Counted from the first letter of the stretch, positions 12,036-22,587 are shown. The stretch: DNA of 64,000 nt from Rattus norvegicus (GCF_036323735.1 NC_086026.1:87379359-87443358), one strand, 5' to 3'. Notes: a model not told the origin generated them from the letters alone. Made by a program: numbers and translations.

Positions 12036-12296
12036 GATTCCATGCCTTTCCAGTAAGGCCATTGTTCAAGAGTTCTAAAGCCTTGCTGTTAGCTGAATAT
12101 GGCCCTTGGACTGGCAGTATCAGCATTACCCATGAGCCTGTTTAAAGGCGGGCTCTTGACTGCCCTCCTCCAGACCTACCTTGTAAAATAAATTCTACAC
12201 TGTGCTCAAGTAACTCCTGTCTGTGTTACTGTGAGGAATAGCATTTACAATTACATACTGTTAATGGTCTAAGTGGTAGGTAACTTAGTAGCCAGG

Positions 12297-12686
12297 TTTA
12301 CGCACTGCAGTAGCCAAGTGTGCTCTAAGACTATTATTTACTGTCCAACTCTTCTTTCAACTATATGTACTTCTTTTTATTGTACTTTTATTAAATCATA
12401 ATTTCATTTGATTTTTAAATTATAATTTTTATTAAATTATAAATATACAATAGCTCAACTCTACACACACACATTTTTAAAGGAAAACCATTACATCTTA
12501 TTATACCATTATACCATGATCCGAACTTTGGAAAAATATTATTAGAAAGGTTTCACACACTGAGGGGTGGTGGTATACCAGCTTTAACTCCAGGACTTAG
12601 GAGGCAGAGGCAGTCAGATCTCTAAGTTCGGGGCCAGCCTGGTTGACAGAGGGAGTTACAGGACAGCCAGGGCTATACAGAGAAAA
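12297..12686 (+). repeat. Left arm of a young inverted duplication (390 bp)
   Basis: The reverse complement of 14019-14405 matches this segment almost base for base. The differences are a handful of transitions, a small change in a CA stretch and one 8-base indel (CCATTATA). The arm holds pseudogene 3' UTR (12297-12559) plus the first 127 bases of the B1. Confidence 0.95.
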
Positions 12687-12732
12687 CCTGTCTTGAAAAA
12701 CCAAAGGGAAAAAAAGAAAAGGAAGTTGAAAA
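12560..12732 (+). repeat. B1 SINE with target-site duplication
   Basis: Standard B1 order: GAGGGGTGGTGGTATACCAG.., GGAGGCAGAGGCAG, GGGCCAGCCTGGTTGACAG, CAGGGCTATACAGAGAAAAC, CTGTCTTGAAAAACC. It is flanked by AAGGTTTCACACA at 12547-12559 and 12733-12745, a perfect 13-base duplication inside the Hnrnpa2b1 3' UTR copy. Confidence 0.9.
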
Positions 12733-12840
12733 AAGGTTTCACACATCAGCTGAAACTTACAAATTTAACACTATCAAAGAAAGAATACCTGTACATCCTT
12801 ACAAAGACCACTAGAAACAATTAACAAGGTAAGAAACTGG

Positions 12841-12846
<6 letters not shown>

Positions 12847-12907
<61 letters not shown>
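12847..12907. repeat. (TG)n microsatellite with CG end, inside the pseudogene UTR
   Basis: About 28 TG units followed by GCGCGCGCACGCGC. Sequence on both sides belongs to the Hnrnpa2b1 3' UTR copy, so the tract grew or inserted after retroposition. Confidence 0.95.
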
Positions 12908-12910
<3 letters not shown>

Positions 12911-14018
12911 CACGCGCAATCCTATCTATACAATAAGGTAATGTCATTAAATACTCCAGTCTATTCACAGAATGGCTCTCTGCATGTGCTCTGGTGTCTG
13001 GCTGTATCACTCCACATTTGTGGTCAACAGATAAGAATCTTCTGAACACAGTTTGATAACATTAAGCTGCTCAGTTCCTCTGGGCACTCGTCCTATCTGA
13101 TTTATATCCTGAATCCCACAGCAAGTAAGAAGAAACTCGGCATCGAATCCTGCCTCCATAGTCCCCACTTCCTCTGCTCCCTCGGGACCATAGCTTCCTG
13201 AAATATATGATTCCTCCATGTTCCAAAGTTTCCCTCTTCATTGTGCTGTGGCTAAAAGAGTGTGAGGATAATTTCCAAAGTCATTATATTTTATACTTTT
13301 GTCATCTTCTCTGCAGTCGCCGTAATTGTCTCCCTTGCCCCAATCCTGCTGGGCATAGCCAGGTTTCCATCACAGTTCTCCTCCTCCATAACCAGGGCTA
13401 TGTACCAGGGTAGCCACCCGCAAATCCACATCCACTTCCATACCCCCACCCCCAATAAAGTGGCTTCCTGGTCCTGGTCCAAAATATCTACCGCCACCAT
13501 GAGATTCCACCAAGCCAAAGTTCCCTCTTCTCCCATTCCTGACTCTTTGGATTTCTGTACTTCTTGCCTTTTTCCCTTCTGCAATGTAGCCACTGATAAT
13601 GTGATATTTTTGTGACTCAGTTCTTCCCTATAGGACAATGGCTTATGCCCCCTTCCTACTGCCTATCAGTAATTTTTAAAAATATTATTTTGACGATATC
13701 ATTTTTCCATGTTCTTCAGAGTAATACGTAGTGATCTTCTTCAGCTGCACAGACGGCTTCTTTGAAGTCATGTGGGCTCTGGGTTTTCAAGATTCCTCTA
13801 TGGCGATGCTGTGGCCCAGTACCGCTCCCCTCAAATGAAAGAGATTTGCACCCCAATCAGTGTCAGCTTCAGCTGTGGATGGTGGCCAAATTTACAAAAC
13901 CAAACCATGGTGATCCTCTGTTCGCAGGGCCGCTCTAACCACATAGTCTACTTTGCCTACTGTTCATGGCAGATTCTCAGACTTTTTCCCGTGGTCTCAA
14001 TTCACAAGCCACTCACTT

Positions 14019-14405
14019 TTTTCTCTGTATAGCCCTGGCTGTCCTGTAACTCCCTCTGTCAACCAGGCTGGCCCCGAACTTAGAGATCTGACTGCCTCTG
14101 CCTCCTAAGTCCTGGAGTTAAAGCTGGTGTACCACCACCCCTCAGTGTGTGAAACCTTTCTAATAATATTTTTCCAAAGTTCGGATCATGGTATAATAAG
14201 ATGTAATGGTTTTCCTTTAAAAAATGTAAGTGTGTGTGTAGAGTTAAGCTATTGTACATTTATAATTTAATAAAAATTATAATTTAAAAATCAAATGAAA
14301 TTATGATTTAATAAAAGTACAATAAAAAGAAGTACATATAGTTGAAAGAAGAGTTGGACAGTAAGTAATAGTCTTAGAGCACACTTGGCTACTGCAGTAC
14401 GTAAA
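14019..14405 (-). repeat. Right arm of the young inverted duplication (387 bp)
   Basis: Inverted copy of 12297-12686. It starts abruptly inside the B1 (TTTTCTCTGTATAGCCC) directly against the truncated 5' end of the pseudogene. It ends at CAGTACGTAAA, where similarity to the left arm stops. It lacks the B1 3' tail and the second copy of the B1 target duplication. Confidence 0.95.
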
Positions 14406-15042
14406 TGTGAATGGAACTGCTCCTTTTCTCCTTCTCCACAGGAATAATTTCTAAAGTGTCCTCCATCCCGGACTTGGCCTCGGTTTCCCACAGCCTGAAT
14501 GAGGTGAGAATTCTTCTTATTGCTTCTTCACTGTGCCACCCTGCTCCTGAAAGCGCACATCTGGGAGGAGCCACACACTGGGGCCACTGCAAGCTGGCCT
14601 GTGAGCTTCTGGCTGGGCTCAGTGCCTCTACCTCCCAGCTGGCCATAGGAATGCTGGAGTTGTACGTGTGAGCCCTGCCGTCCTGCCCTTTTCATCCTAG
14701 GTCCAGGAGACTGAGCTCACATAGGGGTTTTGCCTGCTTAAGCCATTGCAGTGGCCTGGTGGTGGGTTTTTCAGTATATGGAGAACAGGGTTGAATGCTT
14801 TGGCCCTTTGCCTGCATCAAGATAGTGAGGCTTACTGGAATACAAAGGTAAACCAAGGTGTTCTGGAGATGGAAGTGAGTCTAGGGTTTCATGATTAGCC
14901 TGGGCAACATAGTAAGACCTCATCTCAAAACCAAAGGTAGAAGAATGACTCCAATGTGAACCATTAAATAAACTGCCCTAGTTAGCTTCTCCCACACTCT
15001 GTGCTAAGGATCCATGAGTGGAATCCAAACAGGTAAGACCAA
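14406..15042. other. Intergenic stretch with a B1 scrap
   Basis: Contains a short B1-like piece at about 14893-14937 (TTAGCCTGGGCAACATAGTAAGACC). It also contains a 62-base segment, 14442-14503, bounded by splice-like signals, which is described under the findings. Otherwise unrecognised. Confidence 0.4.
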
Positions 15043-15176
15043 GCCAGGCGTGGTGGCCTGTGCCTTTCATTCCAGTGCTTAGGTGACTAAGGCAAGAGGC
15101 TAAGTTCATGGGTATCCTGGGCGACATAGTAAGTTCTGTGTTAGCTGTGAGTTACATAGGAAGACCTGGTCTTGGA
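15043..15176 (+). repeat. B1/B4-type SINE
   Basis: AGCCAGGCGTGGTGGCCTGTG, GCTTAGGTGACTAAGGCAAG, TCCTGGGCGACATAGTAAG and AAGACCTGGTCTTGGAG follow the 7SL-derived SINE order. A purine-rich GAAA/GGAA tract follows at 15177-15262. Confidence 0.75.
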
Positions 15177-15779
15177 GAAAGAAAGAAGGAAAAAGGAAGA
15201 AAGAGAGAAACAAGGAGAGAGAAGAGGAGAAAGAAGGGTAGAGGGAAATGCAGAAATGGGAGGAAAGAAGCTAGCCCTTTCTGCAACATACCTCTCTTAC
15301 AGCTTCTCTAACTTCTATTCCTGTTTACAGAGGGCTAGATCTTACCCAAGCTGCCCTTTTGTCATTAGAACACAGCTGGTTCCCATTTTTCTTATCTTTT
15401 CATTGGTTTTCTGGTGTTTACTTATTTGGGTTTATTTTTAACATATTCAGCTACACACATTTTAATTGTACTTTTCTTGCTACACAACGGCCCCATAAGT
15501 CTGGCTCTTGGGAACTTCTGGGCATCTTTAAATCCGCTCTTCAATAAAATTTTTCTCTCTTGTCCCCAATATCTGGGACTTCTCACGTTTTTGTAGCTCC
15601 AGCATTTAAGAATGCAGAAAGGTTTCTCAGTAGGCCACAGGTGACCTCTGACTGATGCAGGGTAATTAGGAAGTTTCTTTTCAATGATCTATCTGCCCGT
15701 TACTGAAGATGATAACCTTCAGAACGGTTATTTCATACCCTAGGTGCCTATTAAAAGCCGTCTGTGAGTTACAATAATC

Positions 15780-16580
15780 CAAATTGCTTTTCTTGAATGA
15801 AATGTTGCCAAAGTGGCATTTCCCAGCATGCTTCGGCGCAAATGTGTTTATCGCGGACCCTCCTGTGAATCAATGGCCGATGGAGGGTTGGTCACAAGCC
15901 TGGCTTTGTTAAACTATGAAATGTCAACTCCCTACTGAAGTGCAGCAGAATAGCTCCTGTCCCAGTAAACATGTCTCCTCCTCTACAGAACAGTCTATTT
16001 ATAACCAGTCTCCTCACAGGACCTGAGGTGACGGCTATTTACCTTCCTAGAAACGAACTTTTGCGAACATTCACATCTCTCTTCTTACAATTCTTCTCGA
16101 GTCCCTGCCTCCATCAATTGCAACCGAACATCCATTTAGCTAATTTTTTTCCTCGCACCCATTGAGTCCTTGACTGAAAAACAAATGAACAAAACAACCT
16201 GGCCAGGTCAGGAAACCCAACCCCTCTCTACCAACCAGGGCACCGCCCTCTTCCCCAGCGTTGCCCTCAAGCTGAAGACCAAAGAGGGAGAGGAGGGCTC
16301 AGGCTGCTCCAGGCCAGCGCGCAGGCTCAGCCTGTTTGCTCCAGTGAGATGGCAAGGGGTGATTCTAAAAATTACTGCCACTAGGGTTTGTCAGGCGGCT
16401 GCTGGTGACTCCTCACTGGGTTTCCCTTCTCCCCGCCCTCCCTTTCTTTCCACAAATCACATCCCCAAAGGAGTCTGCTGTTAAACCTTCCCCATTACCA
16501 GCGGGCTCTCACTTCACACCAGGAAAGAGAAGCTGGGACCGCAACTACCAACTGCCGCCTGGATCCTAGGGTGTGTATGG
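15780..16580 (+). promoter_or_regulatory. Klhl31: Candidate Klhl31 promoter / untranslated first exon region
   Basis: This is a repeat-free block, richer in G+C and CpG than its surroundings, about 14.5 kb upstream of the first coding exon of Klhl31 and on its strand. It contains a perfect MEF2-type site at 15995-16004 (also TATA-like) and several short donor-like steps (for example GAG|GTGACG near 16027, CAG|GTCAGG near 16207). Klhl31 is a muscle gene and MEF2 control is plausible. The call rests on distance, composition and the motif only; no exon boundary is proven. Confidence 0.3.
15995..16004 (+). promoter_or_regulatory. MEF2-type A/T element
   Basis: CTATTTATAA fits the MEF2 consensus YTA(A/T)4TAR at every position. 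It sits in a non-repetitive block with a second ATTTA-containing step at about 16036 (GGCTATTTACC). Such 10-mers occur by chance, so function is inferred only from its setting. Confidence 0.35.
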
Positions 16581-17791
16581 CTGTGTGGGTGGGAGATAGT
16601 GGGGGTGTCTGAACGTTGGTGCCAGTAGAGCTATTGTCCTGCAGGGTATCTCCAGCTGGGTGCCACAGGTCATGTCCCTTGATCTGAAGTTGGGAGACAG
16701 AAAACTTTGTCCTGGAATTTGAGGAATGTTGTAACCAAGGAAACAGACACAGTAACTGATATGTATGAGTGATATGCTATAAAAGTAAAATTACATGAGC
16801 TTTGTAATGATCGTCTTAAATCTCTAAGTCATATATGTTTTTCTTCTACTATTTTATAGAGAAGAAGAAACAATGAAAATTCTTAGGGCTTGCTCGGGAG
16901 TTTAGAATGCCATCTCTAATTTCATTAGCAACCACTAAACATGTGGTTTAGTCAACACAACAGGTTAGGAGAGACACAATTTGACCAGTTTTAGCTGAGT
17001 TAGTAATACTAAACTCAAATGAACTCTCTGACTCCCCAAAATATAACTTCTCCACAAAACTGAGCCCCCGCCCCCGCAAATACCCTACATTTGTCATTTG
17101 ACTGAAAATAAATATAGTTTTATTCTAAATGTGTACATATGGTTATCATGATCTATGTTTCACGTTTTTTTAAAAAAAAAATCATTTTGGTGTCAAAATG
17201 GCAAACTGGAATCCCTGTTTCAACAGACTTAACTAAAAATGGGCAGCCTGGGCCGAGCCTGTTTCTATTCCGGGAGACAGAGCTGACGGGCCCAACAAAT
17301 GACAGATGAAGCTCTTGGAATGCTACAGGGGCAGGGAGCAGGCACAGCTGATTCTCACCCTTAGCCAGAAGTCCTGTGGGATCCAGGTCCCGGCTCATGA
17401 CAGCTACAGTGATGCTTCAGCACACGTGCATGCTCGGGGTGGTGGGCGGTAGGAAGAATGCTGTCACATGAGTGACCGCCATTCTGCAGGCTTTGACCAG
17501 AGATCAGGTTGAGAACAGGAATGATTTTATTTAAAGTCAATACTTTTACACAGACGTGCCCGCTTCCAAGTGAGGGCACGGTGACGTTTCCATTTCTTGG
17601 CAATCTCAGCACAGTGGTTCTAGACTTACTTTGGATTGTGGACTTTTTCAGGAACTTAAAAAAAAGAAAACAAATGAACAAAAAACTTAACTGAGCCACT
17701 TTATGATGAAGACACGTGGACTGTGGGCTTCAGAATAGCCCTCCGGGCTCACGGACCATCGGGGGCCAAACTCAGAGTGGAATTGCCGGAT
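16581..17791. other. Intergenic or Klhl31 5' intron stretch
   Basis: Mostly single-copy looking. Two overlapping open frames near 17361-17699 (112 codons, minus) and 17509-17694 (plus) have no recognisable domain. Confidence 0.35.
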
Positions 17792-17805
17792 AAAAATGCA
17801 GGGTG

Positions 17806-17904
17806 GGGGTTGGGGATTTAGCTCAGTAGTAGAGCGCTTGCCTAGGAAGCGCAAGGCCCTGGGTTCGGTCCCCAGCTCCGGGAAAAAAAAGAACAAAAAA
17901 AAAA
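17806..17904 (+). repeat. ID element (rat-type, BC1-derived) with perfect target-site duplication
   Basis: GGGGTTGGGGATTTAGCTCA, GTAGAGCGCTTGCC, GGTTCGGTCCCCAGCTCC and an A-rich tail with GAAC interruptions are the hallmarks of the tRNA-Ala-derived ID SINE. The A box (TAGCTCAGTAGTAG) and B box (GGTTCGGTCC) are intact. AAAAATGCAGGGTG occurs at 17792-17805 and again at 17905-17918, so the insertion is recent. ID elements reach high numbers in rat, which supports the species call. Confidence 0.97.
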
Positions 17905-17978
17905 AAAAATGCAGGGTGCCCTATTCAACTTGAACTTCCTCATAAACTACCAATACAAACCAGCTTTGGGGATAAGTG

Positions 17979-17981
<3 letters not shown>

Positions 17982-18028
<47 letters not shown>
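17982..18028. repeat. (TG)n microsatellite
   Basis: About 23 TG units, pure. Confidence 0.95.
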
Positions 18029-18030
<2 letters not shown>

Positions 18031-18496
18031 CTGATTTATCTGAAATCCTAAGAATGCATCTTATATTTTGTTTGCTGAGTGATAAGTCAGAACTAGTTGA
18101 GTAGATCCAATGTAAAGAAGTTCCTCTTCATCAGACTCATGTCTATCTGAGAAAGAGTTAATTCTGGGGAGTCAAACAGCTGTTTGAGAGGACGTAGTTC
18201 CAGACCAGACCCCGGCACCTATGGCGGAAAATGCCAGTAAGATTACAGAATTAATAGGACCATCGCTCCAACCTGACAAAACTAACACCCAGAACACTGC
18301 ATTTCAGTCAAGCACATGGTTAGAGCAGAACTGATACCAAAATCCAGTTTCAGTTCTGTGATAAGCAAAGAAATTTAAGGCTTTAAGACTCAGTTTCCTC
18401 AGACCGTAGTTGGGGAATGATTATAAACTCAATTTCTAACTCCCTAACAAACATAAAAGACAAATCAAAGAAATGCCTCTTGTTGAAACTCCTCTG

Positions 18497-18602
18497 GCCC
18501 TGATGGTGCATCTTTAATCCCGGCACTCAGAGGAGAGACAGCTGAATCTTTGTGATTTTTGAGGCCAACCTGACCTATAAAGAGAGGCCCTGTCTCAAAA
18601 AT
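18497..18602 (+). repeat. B1-like SINE, diverged
   Basis: GGCCCTGATGGTGCATCTTTA, ATCCCGGCACTCAGAGGAGAG, TGAGGCCAACCTGACCTATA and GGCCCTGTCTCAAAAA follow B1 order with many changes. Confidence 0.7.
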
Positions 18603-20500
18603 TTTTTTTTCAACAAAACCAAAATCTCTTTATTTTTTTAACCCTGTATCTTGAATCCAAAGAATCAGATTGTAGTTAATTTTGTATTTAGAGTTATGAT
18701 GTCTGTAATAAGTCGAACTGCAGCTCTTACGTTAAATGTATGACCTTGACAATATTTAAGAAAAAAGTGGTAATTTCATGTTCAATCTGATGCCTACAAA
18801 GAAGACACCTAATCAACAAATTAATTTCATAAAACCCTCCTCTCTCTGCACTTATATTTTTGAGTAGCCCAACCTACTGGCGTTTTGTATCCTTACCACC
18901 TTTAACATGAAAAAGAAGCCCACAGAACTTATGTGTCCTCAATAACTTTACTTCTCACTCAAAAATACCTTGACAACTGGGGCTGGAAAGAACTTTCTCA
19001 CAGTCTCCCTGTGTATAATTTGATTTTATAAGTCATGTGTCTTCCTCACTCTGCCTCAATGTTCTCACATTGGAAAAACTTTTCCTCTTCTGTGAGCTCT
19101 AACTGAACTTGGATTAAAGAGAAACAGAGACGGGGTGTTGTGTGGGTTTGAATTTTGTTCCAACACACATCACATATGAATTGTGTGATTATAGAAAAAA
19201 ATTTAACTCTCTGAATTTTGATTTCTCCATTTGTAAAATAAGCATAGTATAATATTTTTATTTTAACATTTCTATATTATTTAAACTTTAAAAATAGAAT
19301 TATATAGATAACCAAGACGCTAACATACAACAAGCCCTATGTGTTGTGTATATCCTAGGTCTATAAAACGACTTAGAGAGAAATGGAGGCTTATATTTTG
19401 GAATTATTAATGTACTTAAATTTGGCAAGTACAAAAGATGATGGACAATGTGATTATTTGCATAAGCCTGCCTAGTTGCTAATCAGGTATAGAATATATT
19501 ATACCATCACCTCACTGTGGAAATTGCCTAGGAGACAGGAGCCGTGTGGGCAGAGAGGAAGGGCCTATGGAATGGTGTGGTACCCATTCTTATCATTCTC
19601 CCCAGTTCCGGGGAGAACGCCTCTAGAGGGATAGGGCACGGAGGAAACGAGACAGTGGCAGCATTGCCAGTTATTAAATATTATTATATCTGGGTACCTT
19701 CCAAGGAACGGAGGTAGGAGGTAGGGCTTCAGTAGGCTCCAGTAGGGCAAAGTCTCCTTTAACCCTCTGCACCCCGTGCAAGGTCTCTTCTTTAATCCAC
19801 GAAGGGCAGAGAAGGACTGGCCGTGCTCGGCTCACAAGCTCCAATGCTGTGGACGGCCAGCTCTCTTCAACATTTCCTACTATGGCAGGAACTCTGTGAA
19901 AGCGCATGTCATCAATAGTTCCAAGACCACTCTGAAAAGTTCTTCTTCCCTTTGAGCATAAAGGTAAGAACTCGTCAGAGCCACCGTGAGTGAGAACAAC
20001 TCAGCATGGGACTCAGGAAAGTGGGGAAAGAATCTTGAAGCCCCTCTCCCAGGTGGGAGTGCAGCGGAACTCACTCCTCAGTGCTCTGTGACCTGAGCAA
20101 AGCCTCCTGGGTAAACAGGAAACATGGTGATGACCAGGCCGCCAAGTGCTAGCACACAAAGTGGTTCATGCCACGAAGCATGAACTTAGCTTATGGGGGA
20201 AAAGCTGTAAAGACCCGGTTAAAGCCGCTTCTGGTTTTCAACTCATGCATAAGTTCAATAAAAAAAAATGAATAGAATGCATTTGGGATTTATCCTGAAA
20301 TAGAAAAGGAATATTCTAGATTATTGTAGGCAAATGAGTAAATTAAAGTGAGGTAAGATATATTCATATATGTATATATCTGCATTGGCATGTCAGTAGA
20401 ATTACTATACTAGTCTTTTTCAGGGAACCATATTGTTGAGAGCTCATGGGTGGATTGTTGTTTTTACCAAAATCTCAATCGTTTGATTTTACTAATGACT
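18603..20500. other. Intergenic or intron stretch, probably single-copy
   Basis: No named repeat was recognised. Open frames of 60-77 codons on the minus strand near 19565-20074 show no domain or splice context. Confidence 0.4.
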
Positions 20501-21560
20501 CAAGAGCCAGATGCTAGGTGAAAGCCTGGTGCCCTGCTGACCTTCCTCCTCAGCTGACATCCCAAAAGGAAAAAGAAGTTCTCCTCCGTGTGGTCTCCAA
20601 AATCCCTCGATCTAAATGTCCCTCCCTTCTACTTCCTGTGTCTCTCTGTCCATCCTCCTGACTTCCTCTTAATTTCTATGTTCACTTCCTGTCTCCTTGT
20701 TGCCTGCTTCACCTATGGTTGACTTTATTTAAACCTGTTTACAAAAACAGAAAGCTCTTGGATTAAAGGTGTACACTAGCCCTGAACCACCTCACAACTA
20801 AAAACTGGGATTTTTTTTTTTTTTTAGTAAATAACACAATCTCATGGTTCACCATGTAATCAAATATCCTGCACCCGTGCCTTTCCCCTGTCCTGTCTAG
20901 AAGACGTCATCTACTAATAGGCATCTTGGACCTCCAGGTGTTACAGTCTTTCTTCCCCATCTTCCATGATTTTCCCTGAGCCTGTGCAGGAGCTGTGCTG
21001 CAGATGTATAGGTCAGGGCTGGGCACCCTATGCTCACTTATTCTCTGCATTTTGATCAGTGTGGATCGCTATAAAAGTTTCCAGTCCTTGCAAAAAGAAG
21101 CTTCTTTGATGAATGGTGAGAATTATTCTTATCGGTGGGGACACTTAGAGAATAGAAATACATTGGTATAGAAATTTGAGTGTAGTAATTTCTCCTCTTG
21201 TGCCTGACCTCTGAAGCCAAAGGTGGTTGGCGAGGTTTACAGTGCCAGGCATGAGTTCAATCCAGTTGATTCAGCCTTGAATTCAATTATACGGCTGTTG
21301 CTTCCTCTTGGGATACAAATGTCACTATTTCACCATCTGGGGTATCTTGCTTGTCCATTCACGTTGGTGGCTCATAGGCTTTATAACTGGGTAGGGAGGG
21401 CTACTGGTTGCTCTTATACCTCGGTGACCTTCTGATACAATGAGAGCCAGTCCTTGAGGGTAAGGCTTGCAGGTCAGTTCCAGCTCCCACCCTCCAAGTC
21501 CTATGTCTATGTTAAAGTACAGGTGCCCTCAAACATAGATCCTCACCTTCAAATCCTGGA
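20500..21560 (+). repeat. Unclassified rodent interspersed repeats
   Basis: Several blocks feel like common rodent repeat sequence: TTGGATTAAAGGTGTACACTAG; GAGCCTGTGCAGGAGCTGTG; TTGCAAAAAGAAGCTTCTTTG; GGTCAGTTCCAGCTCCCACC. I cannot name the families, and the boundaries are approximate. A TATA-like GCTATAAAAG at about 21070 lies inside this repeat DNA. Confidence 0.35.
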
Positions 21561-22290
21561 AGACACCCGAGAGCAGCAATAGGCTATATTATTGATTTTT
21601 TTGGACTCTGTTAACCAACAACTCTAGAGGAGAGTTCTCATACTTAGTACTGGAATTCTTATTAGATCATCCATGGCTCTGGGGGAGAAGATTAACAACC
21701 CAAGTGATGTAGCATCTTTAAATATGTATCTGTATAGAATTTTAGTTAAACATAAAATAGTATGATTTCATATGTCTTTTCAAAACTTCTTAGTGCTATT
21801 CATTTCCCTCTTCTCCCTCTGTATTCTACTCCTTCCCTACCCCTAGTCAAAGCCTCCCAACCATTTTTCCCATTACCCCTTCATAGTACCTGTTTCCCAC
21901 CATTCCCCACTTGCCTTCCTGGTTTCTGTGGTTACTACAGGTTACATATTCACCCGTATTCATTACATACCTTACCATATTCAACATATACATATAAGTC
22001 TCTGGGGCTTAAAATGAGAGAACATGCAACTTCCAAGTTACTGAGCCTGCTTTATCTCACTCAGTATATCTTTAGTTCCATTTAATTGCAAATGGCATGA
22101 CCTCATCTTCTTTACAGTTGAGTAGTAACCCGTTGTGAGCATGTATCACACTCTCATTACCCATTAACCAGTTGAAGGACAGTTGTATTGTTTCTATTTC
22201 CTGGCTACTGTGAATAGACATCAATGAACACACTGTGCGAGGATCTTTGCCGTATGATATGGAGTCCTTTGAGCATAACAAGGAGTGGTA

Positions 22291-22480
22291 TTTTAGTTAC
22301 TTGTCTATTGCTCCGATAAAATACCACACCAAGGCAACTAATAAAAGTAACTCTGAGGGACCATGGTCTAAAGGGTTGGAGTCCATGACCATCACTCTGA
22401 GGAGCATGGCGGCAGGCAGATATGGTACTAGAGCAGTAGCTGAGAGCTCACATGTAGGAACAACATCCATAAGGGAGAGG
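22291..22480 (+). repeat. Family A head fragment nested in L1
   Basis: TTACTTGTCTATTGCTCCGA TAAAATACCACACCAAGGCA and GAGCATGGCGGCAGGCAG match the head of the family A repeat seen elsewhere in the window. Confidence 0.6.
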
Positions 22481-22481
22481 G

Positions 22482-22527
22482 AGAGAGGAAGAGAGAAGGG
22501 GAGAGGGGGGGAACGGAGGGAGGGAGG

Positions 22528-22575
<48 letters not shown>
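22482..22575. repeat. (GA)n purine tract
   Basis: GGGAGA-rich start grading into a pure AG run of about 20 units. Confidence 0.9.
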
Positions 22576-22578
<3 letters not shown>

Positions 22579-22587
22579 AAATCTTGA

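Larger units (their letters stand above)
12297..14018 (-). pseudogene. Hnrnpa2b1: Processed pseudogene of Hnrnpa2b1 (hnRNP A2/B1), 5'-truncated, with B1 insertion
   Basis: Read on the minus strand, this is a decayed, intronless cDNA copy of the mRNA for hnRNP A2/B1, a nuclear RNA-binding protein with two RRMs and a glycine-rich tail. The copy begins inside RRM1 (TGAATTGAGACCACGGG, the Leu-Ser-Phe-Glu-Thr-Thr region). It continues through the RRM1-RRM2 linker, RRM2 (ATTACTGATAGGCAGT) and the Gly-rich domain (TTTTGGACCAGGACCAGGAAG; CAATGAAGAGGGAAACTTTGG). It then passes the old stop region (CGAGTTTCTTCTTACTTGC) and runs far into the 3' UTR (CACCAGAGCACATGCAGAGA; TTAAATTTGTAAGTTTCAGC). Frameshifts and stops are frequent; a 115-codon frame at 13291-13638 is a shifted shadow. 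A B1 (12560-12732) and a TG tract (12847-12907) interrupt the UTR. The downstream limit near 12297 is the end of the duplicated arm; UTR-like sequence may run on to about 12200. No poly-A tail or flanking duplication was found. Choosing A2/B1 over A1 or A3 rests on the UTR match, from memory. Confidence 0.85.

Noticed and set aside
13262..13638. 115-117-codon frames on both strands
   Set aside because: They lie inside the Hnrnpa2b1 processed pseudogene in shifted frames; the true ancestral frame is broken.
17806..17904. tRNA-Ala-like sequence with A and B boxes
   Set aside because: Poly-A tail, GGGGTTGGGG start and target duplication show an ID SINE and not a tRNA gene.
21060..21085. TATA-like GCTATAAAAG as a gene promoter
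   Set aside because: It sits inside what looks like common rodent repeat sequence, with no CpG or exon signal downstream.
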